Shown here: piece after piece, positions 1-9,361 of the stretch
Position numbering within the stretch: the stretch's first letter is position 1
Layout of the letters: every line of letters begins with the position of its first letter
From: Helicobacter_D ganmani
GTDB lineage: Bacteria > Campylobacterota > Campylobacteria > Campylobacterales > Helicobacteraceae
Assembly (NCBI RefSeq): GCF_965138225.1
Contig: NZ_CBCSAX010000012.1
Length of the DNA: 63,657 bases
Strand: one strand, 5' to 3'
The notes under the pieces: model-generated
Seen by the model: only the letters and a program-made list of their open reading frames with translations
Told to the model about the DNA's origin: nothing
Database searches by the model: none
Made by a program: the position numbers and the translations under genes

Positions 1-872
1 CCATACTGAATGTTTTGAATGTTTTGATTAATTTCTTTTGCCATAATGCCAAATTCGTCGTGGGATTCTATTTTGATGAGATTGGCTGTTTGTGTATCGT
101 GGTTGAGGTAGGAGAAGAAATTGGTAAGATTGCTTTGTATGGTTCGCACGCTAAAAGTAAGATTGCTATAAAATCCCCAAAACAATGGAGCGAGAATCAC
201 AAGTAAAACAGCAATTCCTATCACAAAAGCTTTAAAGAGTGATGAGTCAATGAATCCTATAATATCGTGAGAAATTTTTGTTGTATATTCTCCTAAAGTA
301 TCCACATAAACACCTGTGGAAATCCAAATATTTTGAGTGTTTGGAATCATGGTCGCATAACCAACTTTTTGTGCTGTGCCAAGTGTGCCATCAGGAAGAG
401 GTTTGCTAAAAGAAAAATGCACAAATTTGGTTTGCTGTTTTTGTGTTTTTGCGGTTTGGAATAAGTCTCTTACATAATAAACTCCATCGGCGTCTTTAGC
501 CTCATAAAGTGATTTGCCAATCAAGTCTTTGCGCGTAGGGTGAGCCACAGGAGTATATTCTTTGTAAGCGAAATAATACCCGCTTTTGTCTGATTCAAAT
601 CGGAAGTTTTCAATAGCTTTTGCAATAATTGCGATTTGTGAGGGTTCATCTAAGCCTACAATCAGCTCTCCTAGGGATTCTGCTAGAGTATCCGTAGAAA
701 GCTTGATTTTTTGCTCTACCTCCTCACTCACAGCCTTATGCACTTCCATGCTTGTATCTTGCATAATATCTTGCTTAAAATATTCAATCGTGCCAAATAT
801 GCTTATCAAGCTCACGATGATTCCAAGCGCAAGCACCAAGATTTTTGCTTTCAATGACAATTTTTTATACAT
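1..872 (-). CDS. Methyl-accepting chemotaxis protein, N-terminal part (cut by window edge)
   Basis: Reading the minus strand from an ATG at 870-872, behind an AAGGGTGG ribosome site, gives an open frame that runs off position 1 (290 codons visible). It starts with a basic tip and a membrane helix (about residues 9-28). A periplasmic sensor domain of about 170 residues follows, containing the motifs SGYYFAYKEYTPVAHP, GKSLYEAKDADGVYYV and WISTGVYVDT. These are characteristic of single-Cache (sCache_2) chemoreceptors, which bind small ligands. A second membrane helix (about 210-233) leads into a cytoplasmic stretch that looks like a HAMP linker. The methyl-accepting signalling tail, which would contact CheA/CheW, lies outside the window. 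The ligand cannot be predicted. A sensor kinase with the same sensor module is a less likely alternative. Confidence 0.82.
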   Translation of the reverse strand, partial: MYKKLSLKAKILVLALGIIVSLISIFGTIEYFKQDIMQDTSMEVHKAVSEEVEQKIKLSTDTLAESLGELIVGLDEPSQIAIIAKAIENFRFESDKSGYYFAYKEYTPVAHPTRKDLIGKSLYEAKDADGVYYVRDLFQTAKTQKQQTKFVHFSFSKPLPDGTLGTAQKVGYATMIPNTQNIWISTGVYVDTLGEYTTKISHDIIGFIDSSLFKAFVIGIAVLLVILAPLFWGFYSNLTFSVRTIQSNLTNFFSYLNHDTQTANLIKIESHDEFGIMAKEINQNIQNIQY

Positions 873-983
873 AAGCCACCCTTTCTTGCATTGCTTAAAT
901 TTTATTTAAAATTTCATTATACAATATGTAATCTTAAAAATTTAATACTTTCTATATATAAATTTTAAAAATATTTTGGCATT

Positions 984-1946
984 TTAGCAAAAATTACAAA
1001 AAATTTGTGAGGAAATTTGAGAATAAATTTCATTTGCGGTGCCACAAAAATGTGGAGGGAATTGTGTTTTGTTAAAGGTGCCTTGTCTCTTGGCAAGTTG
1101 GGCTGTGTGCAAAGAGATAGAATCTTTAAGGGATTCTAAAGAAAAAATGGGAGATTGTGGTTTGCTAGAGGAGGAATCCCAAGATTTTTGGTAGTTGAGA
1201 TATGCTAATGTTTCTTTAATGCCAATACTTTTTGCCCATTGATGTTGCGTTCCATAGCGCGCAATAAGTGTTTGCACTTCATTTAAAAGTCCTTTATTTA
1301 GCATTTCTTGTGTGCGTTCTTGAATCCTTGTTCTTAACAATTCCCGCGCAAAATAAATTTCAAAAATTTCACAAGATTTTAAAATTGGTTTGGGGGGATT
1401 GTTGGCAAAATAAACACTCGGTGCAGTTTGTGTGGAAAAATAGATTTCCAATGCACGCACAATGCGGTAAGAATCTTGGGGTTTGAGTTTGCTTGCATAA
1501 GGTAAATCCACTCGTCTTAAATACGCATATTGTGCATTTAAATCACCAAGATGATGAATCGTAGAATCTATTTCTAGTTTTTCAGACGAAGACAATTTGG
1601 GAGAGGGTGAAAGCCCACAAAGCAGAGTTTTCAGATAGAAGCTTGTGCCGCCTACAATTAAGAGGTGCTTGTTGTGTTTTTGACAAAATGCTTGCGCGCG
1701 ATGATATTCTTGAATAAAGTTATGAATATTTTGCAATTCGTTGGGGTGTAATACATCTATACCAAAATGTGGAATCCCTTTTCTCTCCCCTAAACTAGGT
1801 TTTGCGCTAGCAATATTAATTTCTTGATAAACACTTAAAGAATCTAATGAAAGAATCGCGCAATCATAGTTTGAAGCGAGTTCCAAAGAAAGAGCAGTTT
1901 TGCCTGCACCACTGCCACCTAAAATCGCAAGAGTTTTTGGTTTCAA
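984..1946 (-). CDS. miaA: tRNA dimethylallyltransferase MiaA
   Basis: MiaA transfers a dimethylallyl group to N6 of A37 in tRNAs reading UNN codons, which supports reading-frame maintenance. The 320-residue product has the P-loop GGSGAGKT at residues 10-17, the substrate motif SLDSLSVYQ, GGTSFYLKTLLCGL and the RIVRALEIY helix, all in the order expected for the family, and normal length. Its start overlaps the proC stop by four bases (ATGA), so the two genes are probably translationally coupled. The C-terminal part is more divergent than the N-terminal half. Confidence 0.95.
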   Translation of the reverse strand: MKPKTLAILGGSGAGKTALSLELASNYDCAILSLDSLSVYQEINIASAKPSLGERKGIPHFGIDVLHPNELQNIHNFIQEYHRAQAFCQKHNKHLLIVGGTSFYLKTLLCGLSPSPKLSSSEKLEIDSTIHHLGDLNAQYAYLRRVDLPYASKLKPQDSYRIVRALEIYFSTQTAPSVYFANNPPKPILKSCEIFEIYFARELLRTRIQERTQEMLNKGLLNEVQTLIARYGTQHQWAKSIGIKETLAYLNYQKSWDSSSSKPQSPIFSLESLKDSISLHTAQLAKRQGTFNKTQFPPHFCGTANEIYSQISSQIFCNFC

Positions 1947-2686
1947 GCGAAGTTTTTAGAAGCCAAAACTGCTTCTAAAAAAGCGTTTTTAAGGGCATGT
2001 TTTTCCAAAGTCGCTATTCCTTGTGCAGTAGAGCCTCCAGGACTCATCACATTCTCTTTAAGCAATGTGGGGTGATTTTGTTCTAAAAGACTAGCAAAAC
2101 CACTAAATAATGTGCGCACAATTTGTGTAGAATCTTCGCGTGTTAGACCATAGGTTACTCCGCTATCAATGAGTGATTCGGCAACAAGGGCTAGAAATGC
2201 TGGAGCACAACCACCCAAAGCAGTGGCTAAAGGAAAATGCTTTTCTTCAAGCCATACGCTTTTGCCAATAGAATCAAAAATAGCAATTGCTTCTTTTTGG
2301 AAAGCCAAATCACCACACAAACTCGTGATAGATTGTCCAACGCTTGCGCAGATATTTGGCATAGCCCGAATATAATATTGTGATTCTATGACTGCTTTTA
2401 ATGTTTCAAGACTAGTGGCATTCAAGATAGAATAAACGCACTTTGCTTTGCCATTGAAGCGGAATTGATTGAGTGCGTAAGGCTTAACACAAAGCAAGAT
2501 TTCATCGGATTCTTTTAATGGAATCGTAGAGTTTTCCAAAAATAAAGGAGTTAAATTTAATTCCTCACAAAATGACTGAACTTTTGCAAGATTGCGACCG
2601 CAGACCAATAGTTTGTATTTGTTTTTCAAGCCTTGTGCTAAGGCTTTTGCCATTTTGCCATAGCCCAAAAGAATTAAGGATTGCAT
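1943..2686 (-). CDS. proC: Pyrroline-5-carboxylate reductase (ProC)
   Basis: ProC reduces pyrroline-5-carboxylate to proline, the last step of proline synthesis. I chose the ATG at 2684-2686 because the product then begins MQSLILLGYGKMAKALAQG, which puts the Rossmann dinucleotide site at the N-terminus as in the family. A longer frame extends to 2755 but its extra residues are unrelated to the family. The C-terminal signature MSPGGSTAQGIATLE is present. The length (247 residues) is slightly short for the family. The gene sits 10 bases after fliW and overlaps miaA, forming a fliW-proC-miaA operon. Confidence 0.9.
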   Translation of the reverse strand: MQSLILLGYGKMAKALAQGLKNKYKLLVCGRNLAKVQSFCEELNLTPLFLENSTIPLKESDEILLCVKPYALNQFRFNGKAKCVYSILNATSLETLKAVIESQYYIRAMPNICASVGQSITSLCGDLAFQKEAIAIFDSIGKSVWLEEKHFPLATALGGCAPAFLALVAESLIDSGVTYGLTREDSTQIVRTLFSGFASLLEQNHPTLLKENVMSPGGSTAQGIATLEKHALKNAFLEAVLASKNFA

Positions 2687-2696
2687 TGCGGAGTTT

Positions 2697-3125
2697 CTAT
2701 TGTTTGGAGAAGTCAAAGAATTTTGAAATAGGTTCGGACAATCCGAAATTCTCATATTTGAAATTTTCTAAAACGACTTGCGCCATTGTAAGAGTTTCAA
2801 AATTAAAAAGCAAAGGGGCTAGAAAATTAACGCTAGATTCTTCAATGGGTTCTTTCACGCAAACAATGTTTAAGATGACGAGTTTAGAGTTTTGTGGGTC
2901 GGTGTTTGTTTTGCCTTTTAAATCTAAAAGTGCTTTTACGGGAGATGGAATCTCAAATTCATAATCTGTACGCATCACATAAGGATTCACTAGAGTAAAG
3001 GAAATGCCATCGTTTTCGCAACTTTTTAATTGCATAAAAGTTTCATCGTCTTTGGAGATTTTTTCTAATGCCATCTTGTGGATATGTTCAAAGCCTAAAA
3101 TCGGAGATTTTACTACAAATTCCAT
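2697..3125 (-). CDS. fliW: Flagellar assembly factor FliW
   Basis: FliW is a cytoplasmic protein that binds flagellin and the RNA-binding regulator CsrA, linking flagellin levels to translation. The 142-residue product starts MEFVVKSPILGFEHI and carries LVNPYVMRTDYEFEIP and VNFLAPLLFN, which are conserved in FliW. A good ribosome site (AAGGAAA) precedes the ATG. It is the first gene of a minus-strand operon with proC and miaA and diverges from bamD. Some Helicobacter carry two FliW paralogues; this could be either. Confidence 0.88.
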   Translation of the reverse strand: MEFVVKSPILGFEHIHKMALEKISKDDETFMQLKSCENDGISFTLVNPYVMRTDYEFEIPSPVKALLDLKGKTNTDPQNSKLVILNIVCVKEPIEESSVNFLAPLLFNFETLTMAQVVLENFKYENFGLSEPISKFFDFSKQ

Positions 3126-3263
3126 TGTTTTTTCCTTCGCTTATGAGCGTTTAAAAATCATAGAAATAATTTTACTAAAAGTTTTGCGTGAGATTTTATC
3201 GCAATAAAAGCAAAAAATCAATTTGATTTTAAAAAAAAATTATAAAATCTATGTCAAATCCGC

Positions 3264-3269
3264 TATAAT
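3264..3269 (+). promoter_or_regulatory. Probable -10 box for bamD-lon
   Basis: TATAAT lies in the context GCTATAATT, 49 bases before the bamD start, within an A/T-rich stretch typical of the Helicobacter housekeeping sigma factor. No clear -35 box is visible, which is normal for this group. Confidence 0.55.
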
Positions 3270-3317
3270 TACGACCATTTTTATAATTTTTAACTTTGTT
3301 TTTAAGGAATTTATTTT

Positions 3318-3986
3318 ATGTTGCGATGGATTAAATTTTCTTTTTATGGTTTTTGCATTCTTGTTTTTTTGGGCGCGTGTTCTTCTAAAACCAATAGCGG
3401 TTTGGCACTAGATGAGGTGAATAAACCCGCGGATTATTGGTATCAAAATATGTTAAAAGAAATTCGTAACGATGATTTAGAAAAAGCCGATAGTTATTTC
3501 GTCTCTTTGCAAAGTGAGCATTTAAATTCCCCGCTTCTAGGTGAGGCAATGTTGATTTTGGGAAGAGCACATATGCAAAAAGAAGAATATTTGCTTGCGG
3601 GATTCTATTTTGATGAATTTACAAAACGTTTTGGAAATGCAGAAAATATAGATTTTGTGCAATATTTAAAATTACAGGCAAATTATTTTGCTTTTGGCAA
3701 GCAATTCCGCGACCAAAAATTATTAATGCAATCCATCAATGAAGCAAAAGCCTTTGACAAAAAATATCCTTATTCGCGCTATCGCCCTATGGTAGATACA
3801 ATGCTTTTAAAGCTTGAATTAGCAAATTTAAGTCTCAATAAAGAAATTATTAAGCTTTATGAGCGCAGAGGCAAGGAGAATGCGGCTGAATTTTATCAGC
3901 AAAAAATCAATGAAAATGCTTGGATTAAAGAAGTTTATTATAAAGAAGCGCATTCTCCGTGGTATCAAAGAATCTTTGAATGGTAG
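3318..3986 (+). CDS. bamD: Outer membrane assembly lipoprotein BamD
   Basis: BamD is the essential lipoprotein partner of BamA in the machine that inserts beta-barrel proteins into the outer membrane. The 222-residue product has a signal peptide with lipobox FLGAC (acylated Cys21). TPR-type helices follow (for example LGEAMLILGRAHMQKEEYLLAG and NKPADYWYQNMLKEI regions) and a conserved C-terminus rich in Tyr/Trp. The length fits the Campylobacterota BamD, formerly called ComL. It is directly followed by lon, the same order I recall from H. pylori. Confidence 0.9.
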   Translation: MLRWIKFSFYGFCILVFLGACSSKTNSGLALDEVNKPADYWYQNMLKEIRNDDLEKADSYFVSLQSEHLNSPLLGEAMLILGRAHMQKEEYLLAGFYFDEFTKRFGNAENIDFVQYLKLQANYFAFGKQFRDQKLLMQSINEAKAFDKKYPYSRYRPMVDTMLLKLELANLSLNKEIIKLYERRGKENAAEFYQQKINENAWIKEVYYKEAHSPWYQRIFEW

Positions 3987-3994
3987 GAGAAAAT

Positions 3995-6412
3995 ATGCAA
4001 TTAGAACGTTATGGAGAATTTCCAAAAACTTTGCCTGTAATCGTAGAAGAGGATATGTTTTTGTATCCTTTTATGATTGCACCTTTATTTGTTAGTGATG
4101 AAGAAAATCTAAAAGCCATTGAAGTTGCAATGGAATCTCAAGATAAATTGGTTTTCATCACTGCTTCTAAAACTAGTATGCTTGGAGAGAGTGATACAGG
4201 ATTCTATGATGTGGGTGTGATTGGTGTGATTATGCGTCGTGTCGCATTGCCTGAAGGGCGCGTTAAGATTCTGTTTCAAGGATTAAGTCGTGGGCGTTTG
4301 TTGAATGTGGAATCTAAAATGCCCTTGCAAGGAAAGATTGAACCCATCATCTCTCTACCCTTTGATGTCGCGCGCATAGAAGCGATTTTGGCAGTTTTGA
4401 AAGAAAGATTGCGCAATCTTTATAATATTTCTCAAAACTTTCCTCAAGATTTACTCAAAAGCATTAACGAGACAATGGAGCCTAATCGTGCAGCAGATTT
4501 GATTGCGAGTGCGATTCGGCTTAAAAAAGACCAAGCTTATAAAATATTCAAAGAAAATAATCCCGAAGAAAGACTTTTAAGTCTCATTGAAATTGTAATG
4601 GAGGAAATTCGCGCACAGCAAATTCAAAAAGAAATTAAAACCAAAGTTAATTCTCAAATGGAAAAAGTCAATAAAGAGTATTTCTTAAAAGAGCAATTAA
4701 AACAGATTCAAAAAGAGTTGGGCGGAGATGTTGGTAAAGACGCAGAGATAGAAGAATATCGCCAAAAACTAGAAAAACTAAAAAACAAAATGAGCCAAGA
4801 CGCCTATAAGGAGATTTCCAAGCAAATTGCCAAACTTTCAAGAATGCACCAAGACAGCGCAGATGCGAATTTGTTGCAAAATTATATTGAATTGGTTTTA
4901 GAGATTCCTTTTGGTTTGTTTGCACAAAAACCGCTGAATATTGATGGGGTAGAAAAGCAGCTTAACAAAGACCATTTTGCGCTAGAAAAGCCAAAAGAGC
5001 GCATTGTGGAATATTTTGCTGTGCGTGAGTTGCTTGCATTGCGTGGCAAAGGAAATAACAATGAAAATAAAGGAACGATTCTGTGTTTTTACGGACCTCC
5101 GGGTGTGGGCAAGACAAGCCTTGCAAACTCTATTGCCACTGCTTTGAAGCGTAAATTGGTGCGAATTGCGTTGGGTGGTTTAGAAGATGTCAATGAGTTG
5201 CGCGGACATCGTCGCACTTATATTGGTGCAATGCCCGGTAGAATCGTGCAGGGTTTGATTGACGCAAAAGAAATGAATCCAGTTGTGGTGCTAGATGAAA
5301 TAGATAAGATTCATAATTCTTTTCGTGGCGACCCTTCCTCTGTGTTGTTAGAGATTCTTGACCCAGAGCAAAATAAGGAGTTTAGAGATTATTATACAAA
5401 TTTTGATTTGGATTTATCACAAGTGATTTTTATCGCAACGGCAAACGATGTGAGCGCGATTCCAGCACCTTTGCGTGATAGAATGGAGTTTATCAATATT
5501 AATAGCTACACACCAAGCCAAAAGGAACAAATTGCCAAAAAATATTTAATTCCCCAAGAGCTGAAAAAACATGGTTTGCAAAATAGCGAGATTAGCTTTT
5601 CGCCTAGTGCGGTAAAAATGCTGATTGAGAAATACACGAGAGAAGCAGGAGTGCGGAATCTGCGTCGTAGGATTGCACAAATCTTGCGCAAAGTGGCAAA
5701 AAACATTTTACAATCTCCGCAAGAAAAAGTGCAAATCACTTCCAAAAACTTACACGAATTTTTAGACAAAATCGTGTTTGAGTTTGAAAATGCAAACAAA
5801 AATGCAGAGGTTGGATTGGTTAATGGGCTTGCTTGGACGAGCGTAGGGGGTGATGTTCTAAAGATTGAAGCACTTAAAATCAAAGGCAAGGGAGGCTTGA
5901 ATTTAACAGGAAATTTGGGTGATGTGATGAAAGAAAGTGCGAAAATTGCCTATTCTTATGTGAAATCTTTGATTGATAGTGGAGTACTCAAGGTGGATTG
6001 TAAGTTAATCCCTCAAACCCCAAAAGAAAAAGAAGAAAATATCCAACCTAGTGCAAGTGAGGTTTATAATCGCTTAGATGTGCATTTGCATGTGCCAGAG
6101 GGCGCAACACCAAAAGATGGACCAAGTGCAGGAATCGCAATTGCGAGCGCACTTGCTTCACTGCTGACAAACAAAAAAGCGCGGGGTGATGTCGCAATGA
6201 CGGGCGAGCTAACTTTAAGAGGCAAAGTCTTGCCTATTGGCGGTTTGCAAGAAAAGCTCATTGCTGCTTATAAATCGGGTATGAAAGAAGTACTGATTCC
6301 AAAGAAAAATTTTGAACGTGATATGGACGAGATTCCACAAGAGGTAAGAGATGGCTTGAAGATTCACCCTGTCAGCGAATTTAAAGAAGTTTTGCGATTT
6401 GTCTTGAAATAA
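3995..6412 (+). CDS. lon: ATP-dependent protease Lon
   Basis: Lon is the cytoplasmic AAA+ serine protease that degrades misfolded and regulatory proteins. I place the start at ATG 3995, with AGGAGA just upstream; an ATG at 3980 would overlap the end of bamD and adds five unrelated residues. The 805-residue product has the N-terminal substrate domain, Walker A GPPGVGKTS, Walker B VVLDEIDK and the protease domain. The catalytic serine is in KDGPSAG (Ser711) and the catalytic lysine in GLQEKLIAA (Lys754). Length and domain order are standard. The stop overlaps the rnhB start by one base (TAATG). Confidence 0.97.
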   Translation: MQLERYGEFPKTLPVIVEEDMFLYPFMIAPLFVSDEENLKAIEVAMESQDKLVFITASKTSMLGESDTGFYDVGVIGVIMRRVALPEGRVKILFQGLSRGRLLNVESKMPLQGKIEPIISLPFDVARIEAILAVLKERLRNLYNISQNFPQDLLKSINETMEPNRAADLIASAIRLKKDQAYKIFKENNPEERLLSLIEIVMEEIRAQQIQKEIKTKVNSQMEKVNKEYFLKEQLKQIQKELGGDVGKDAEIEEYRQKLEKLKNKMSQDAYKEISKQIAKLSRMHQDSADANLLQNYIELVLEIPFGLFAQKPLNIDGVEKQLNKDHFALEKPKERIVEYFAVRELLALRGKGNNNENKGTILCFYGPPGVGKTSLANSIATALKRKLVRIALGGLEDVNELRGHRRTYIGAMPGRIVQGLIDAKEMNPVVVLDEIDKIHNSFRGDPSSVLLEILDPEQNKEFRDYYTNFDLDLSQVIFIATANDVSAIPAPLRDRMEFININSYTPSQKEQIAKKYLIPQELKKHGLQNSEISFSPSAVKMLIEKYTREAGVRNLRRRIAQILRKVAKNILQSPQEKVQITSKNLHEFLDKIVFEFENANKNAEVGLVNGLAWTSVGGDVLKIEALKIKGKGGLNLTGNLGDVMKESAKIAYSYVKSLIDSGVLKVDCKLIPQTPKEKEENIQPSASEVYNRLDVHLHVPEGATPKDGPSAGIAIASALASLLTNKKARGDVAMTGELTLRGKVLPIGGLQEKLIAAYKSGMKEVLIPKKNFERDMDEIPQEVRDGLKIHPVSEFKEVLRFVLK

Positions 6413-7068
6413 TGTCCAAACAGAATCCTCTGATAAACCTTGCTTTGTCCTCTAATGCTTTACAGCAAACCTTAGAATCACTCACGATTCCTTTGTCAAA
6501 ATATCCTGAAGTTTGTGGGATAGATGAAGCCGGGAGAGGTTGCATAGCGGGTTCGCTTTTTGTTTGTGGAGTTGTCTTAGAATCTCCTATTCAAAGTCTT
6601 TTGGAGAGGATTAAAGATTCTAAAAAGCTTTCCCAATCTGTCCGAGATTCTTTGAGTGTGGAGATTCAATCTTGTGCGCGATTCCATATTGTCCAAAAAA
6701 CTTCTAAGCAAATTGATGAAAAGGGCTTGAGCGTGTGCATAAAGGAATCTTTGCTTGAGATTTTAAGTTCTTTAAATGCGCCCTTTTATGTGTTTGATGG
6801 AAATTGTGCCTTTGGGATTCCTCATTTAAAGACTCTAGTCAAGGGAGATTCCAAACTTCATACAATCAGCGCAGCAAGTATTTTGGCAAAGAGTGTAAAA
6901 GATTCTGAAATGTTAGCATTGCACAAGGAATTTCCTCAATATGATTTTGCTCATAACAAGGGTTATGGCACAAAAGCACATTTAGAGAAGATTCAGAAAT
7001 GTGGATTTTGCCCAGTTCATCGCCAAAGTTATCGTCTAAAGTCGCTTTTAACTCCAAGCCTTTTTTAA
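6412..7068 (+). CDS. rnhB: Ribonuclease HII
   Basis: RNase HII removes ribonucleotides misincorporated in DNA and RNA in RNA/DNA hybrids. The 218-residue product has the hallmark acidic motif GIDEAGRGCIAG, the family motif DSKKLSQSVRD, and KGDSKLHTISAASILAK. Its ATG overlaps the lon stop codon by one base, so it is probably translated by re-initiation. The C-terminus HRQSYRLKSL is typical. Confidence 0.95.
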   Translation: MSKQNPLINLALSSNALQQTLESLTIPLSKYPEVCGIDEAGRGCIAGSLFVCGVVLESPIQSLLERIKDSKKLSQSVRDSLSVEIQSCARFHIVQKTSKQIDEKGLSVCIKESLLEILSSLNAPFYVFDGNCAFGIPHLKTLVKGDSKLHTISAASILAKSVKDSEMLALHKEFPQYDFAHNKGYGTKAHLEKIQKCGFCPVHRQSYRLKSLLTPSLF

Positions 7069-7140
7069 AATTTTTTTATGTTTAATCTATATTAAATGCT
7101 TCAAAAGCTACAATTTTTAGCTTAATTTTAAACTGAAGGT

Positions 7141-7947
7141 GTGATTTTGAGTGGATGTGTGATTACGATTACTTCCGGCAAAGGTGGTGTGGGCAAATCC
7201 ACAACAACTGCGAATCTTGCTGTGGGGTTGGCAAGTGTGGGTAAGAAAGTTGTAGCGGTAGATTTTGATATTGGTTTGCGTAATTTAGATATGATTTTGG
7301 GCTTAGAAAATCGTATCGTGTATGATATTGTCAATGTGATGGAGGGGGAGTGCAATCTTTCCCAAGCTCTTATCAATGATAAAAAAACTAAAAATCTTTA
7401 TTTTTTGCCCGCAAGTCAAAGCAAGGATAAAAATATTTTAGACAAAGAAAAAGTTTCAGGGTTAATTCATAAACTCAAAGAAGAATTTGATTTTGTTTTA
7501 TTGGATTCTCCAGCAGGAATTGAAGGGGGATTTGAGCATTCTATTTTTTTGGCTGACCGCGCATTGATTGTTTCAACACCAGAAGTTTCAAGCGTGCGTG
7601 ATGCAGATAGGGTGATTGGAATCATTGATGCAAAAAGCAAAAAGGCGCAAGAAGGGCAAGAAGTGCTAAAGCATGTGATTATTAACAGACTAAAACCTGA
7701 AATGGTAGAAAAAGGTGAAATGTTAAGTGTAGAAGATGTGCTAAATATTCTTGCTTTGCCTCTTATTGGAATTGTGCCAGAAGATGAGAAAATCATCTCT
7801 TCTACTAACACGGGAGAACCTGTGATTTATGGTAATTCTCTTTCTGCTCTTGCTTATCAAAATATTGCAAAACGGATTTTGGGTGAAGAAGTACCCTATT
7901 TGGAATTGAAAGCCAAAAAGGGATTCTTTGGAAGGTTATTTTCATGA
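7141..7947 (+). CDS. minD: Septum site-determining ATPase MinD
   Basis: MinD is the membrane-associated ATPase that, with MinC and MinE, positions the division septum. It has the deviant Walker A motif SGKGGVGKSTT, the DFDIGLRNLD switch region and LLDSPAGIE. The C-terminal amphipathic helix (KAKKGFFGRLFS) anchors MinD to the membrane. The frame opens with GTG at 7141, but GAAGG at 7135-7139 is better spaced for a TTG at 7147, so the true start may be two codons later. It overlaps minE by four bases. Confidence 0.96.
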   Translation: MILSGCVITITSGKGGVGKSTTTANLAVGLASVGKKVVAVDFDIGLRNLDMILGLENRIVYDIVNVMEGECNLSQALINDKKTKNLYFLPASQSKDKNILDKEKVSGLIHKLKEEFDFVLLDSPAGIEGGFEHSIFLADRALIVSTPEVSSVRDADRVIGIIDAKSKKAQEGQEVLKHVIINRLKPEMVEKGEMLSVEDVLNILALPLIGIVPEDEKIISSTNTGEPVIYGNSLSALAYQNIAKRILGEEVPYLELKAKKGFFGRLFS

Positions 7948-8180
7948 GTTTAATGGATAAATTCTTCGGTAGCAAAAAATCTTCTGCTAAGGAAGCAAGA
8001 GACCGCTTAACATTGATTTTAGCTCACGAACGCGCAATTAATGTGCCTTATATGGAGCAAATGAAAGAAGAGATACTAGAAGTGATTAAAAAATACACAA
8101 AAGCTCAAAAAATTGATATGAAAACAGATTCAAATCAAAATTTTAATACACTTGAAGTTGAGATTCTATTAGAAAAATAA
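7944..8180 (+). CDS. minE: Cell division topological specificity factor MinE
   Basis: MinE stimulates the MinD ATPase and drives its pole-to-pole or ring pattern. The 78-residue product has the helix with SAKEARDRLTLILAHERA that contacts MinD and the C-terminal dimerisation part ending LEVEILLEK. Overlap with minD (ATGA) indicates coupled translation. Confidence 0.94.
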   Translation: MSLMDKFFGSKKSSAKEARDRLTLILAHERAINVPYMEQMKEEILEVIKKYTKAQKIDMKTDSNQNFNTLEVEILLEK

Positions 8181-8188
8181 TTGAATAT

Positions 8189-9301
8189 ATGGATAAAGTA
8201 AAACCCATAACTATTGGTATTATTGCATTATTGCTCGTATTGCTTAGCTTTAACTTTATCCCCAAAACTCCCAAATCAAAACCTGTCTTGCAAACAAAAA
8301 CACAAGAAAATTCTCAAGTCTCAAAAATCATATCAAGCAAGGAATCAAATGCGACTATAATGCAAAGCAATGCAGAGTTAATCCAAAAAAATATTGATTT
8401 TTTGAAAGAAAATTTAGAAGCACTTAAGGCAAGTTCTCTCGCGGAATCCTCAAAAGAAATCTCCCAAACACAACCTCAAGACACAGATAATTCGGAGGTT
8501 TTTAAAAAACAAGTCGTATCTAATGCAACAAAAGAATCTCAAGAAACACAAAAAGAATCCGCTCTTGCTAAAATGCAGGAAAATTCATCTGAAACAAAAG
8601 AATCTGCACTATGTCGCCGAACGAAGCCGCAGCTTGCAATTATTATTGATGATATTGGGAATTTCGCACAATATCAGGCAATAACTAAAATTCATTACAA
8701 GATTACTCCCTCGCTTTTTCCCAAAAGCAAGGCGAATCCAAAAACTCCAAAAATTGCGAAACTCGCTCCTTTTTATATGGTGCATTTGCCACTTGAGGCA
8801 TTGGACTTTTATCAAGCAGAGCACGAATGGCTGTTTGTTGGAGATTCACAAAACAAAATTCAACAAAGAATCCAAGCAATTAAGCAAGATTTTCCAACAC
8901 TTACCTATATCAATAATCATACAGGGAGTAAATTCACGCAGGATTTAGATTCTATGACGCTACTTTTAGAGACGCTTAATAAAAATAAAATTAGTTTTCT
9001 TGATTCCAAAACAGCTCCCAATACCAAAACAAGTGTATTTTACTCTACACATTCTATGGGGCAACTCAATCCTTGCCAAAGCAACTATTTGGAACGTGAT
9101 GTGTTTTTGGATAATGAATTGAATATTTCAAAAATTACACAAAATCTAATCCAAGCGGTGAAAATAGCGAAGACTAAGGGTTATGCTATTGCGATTGGAC
9201 ACCCTCACAAAGAGACTTTGCTAGCTCTTAAAAATGCAGAAAATTATCTATCCAAAAGCGGGGTAGAGCTTGTATATGTGAATGAAATTATTGCACCATA
9301 A
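8189..9301 (+). CDS. Divergent polysaccharide deacetylase family protein (YibQ/DUF610-like)
   Basis: The 370-residue product has an N-terminal membrane helix (about residues 8-24), then a long low-complexity Ser/Gln/Lys/Glu linker to about residue 140. A catalytic-looking domain follows, with QLAIIIDDIGN, the HTGSKFTQD segment and IGHPHKETL. These are the hallmarks of the divergent polysaccharide deacetylase family, thought to act on envelope polysaccharide in the periplasm; the substrate is not known. It follows minE by 8 bases and probably shares its transcript. The linker is much longer than in many homologues and could span the peptidoglycan. Confidence 0.8.
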   Translation: MDKVKPITIGIIALLLVLLSFNFIPKTPKSKPVLQTKTQENSQVSKIISSKESNATIMQSNAELIQKNIDFLKENLEALKASSLAESSKEISQTQPQDTDNSEVFKKQVVSNATKESQETQKESALAKMQENSSETKESALCRRTKPQLAIIIDDIGNFAQYQAITKIHYKITPSLFPKSKANPKTPKIAKLAPFYMVHLPLEALDFYQAEHEWLFVGDSQNKIQQRIQAIKQDFPTLTYINNHTGSKFTQDLDSMTLLLETLNKNKISFLDSKTAPNTKTSVFYSTHSMGQLNPCQSNYLERDVFLDNELNISKITQNLIQAVKIAKTKGYAIAIGHPHKETLLALKNAENYLSKSGVELVYVNEIIAP

Positions 9302-9361
9302 CAATTTTATAAAGAATTATGCTAAAATATTGAGAATTTTAGGATTTTTAAGGGATTCGCA

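Noticed and set aside
586..909. Plus-strand open frame of 107 codons
   Set aside because: It is the reverse shadow of the chemoreceptor gene, whose minus-strand frame has clear sensor-domain motifs.
3980..3994. Upstream ATG for lon at 3980
   Set aside because: It overlaps bamD and has no ribosome site; the ATG at 3995 has AGGAGA.
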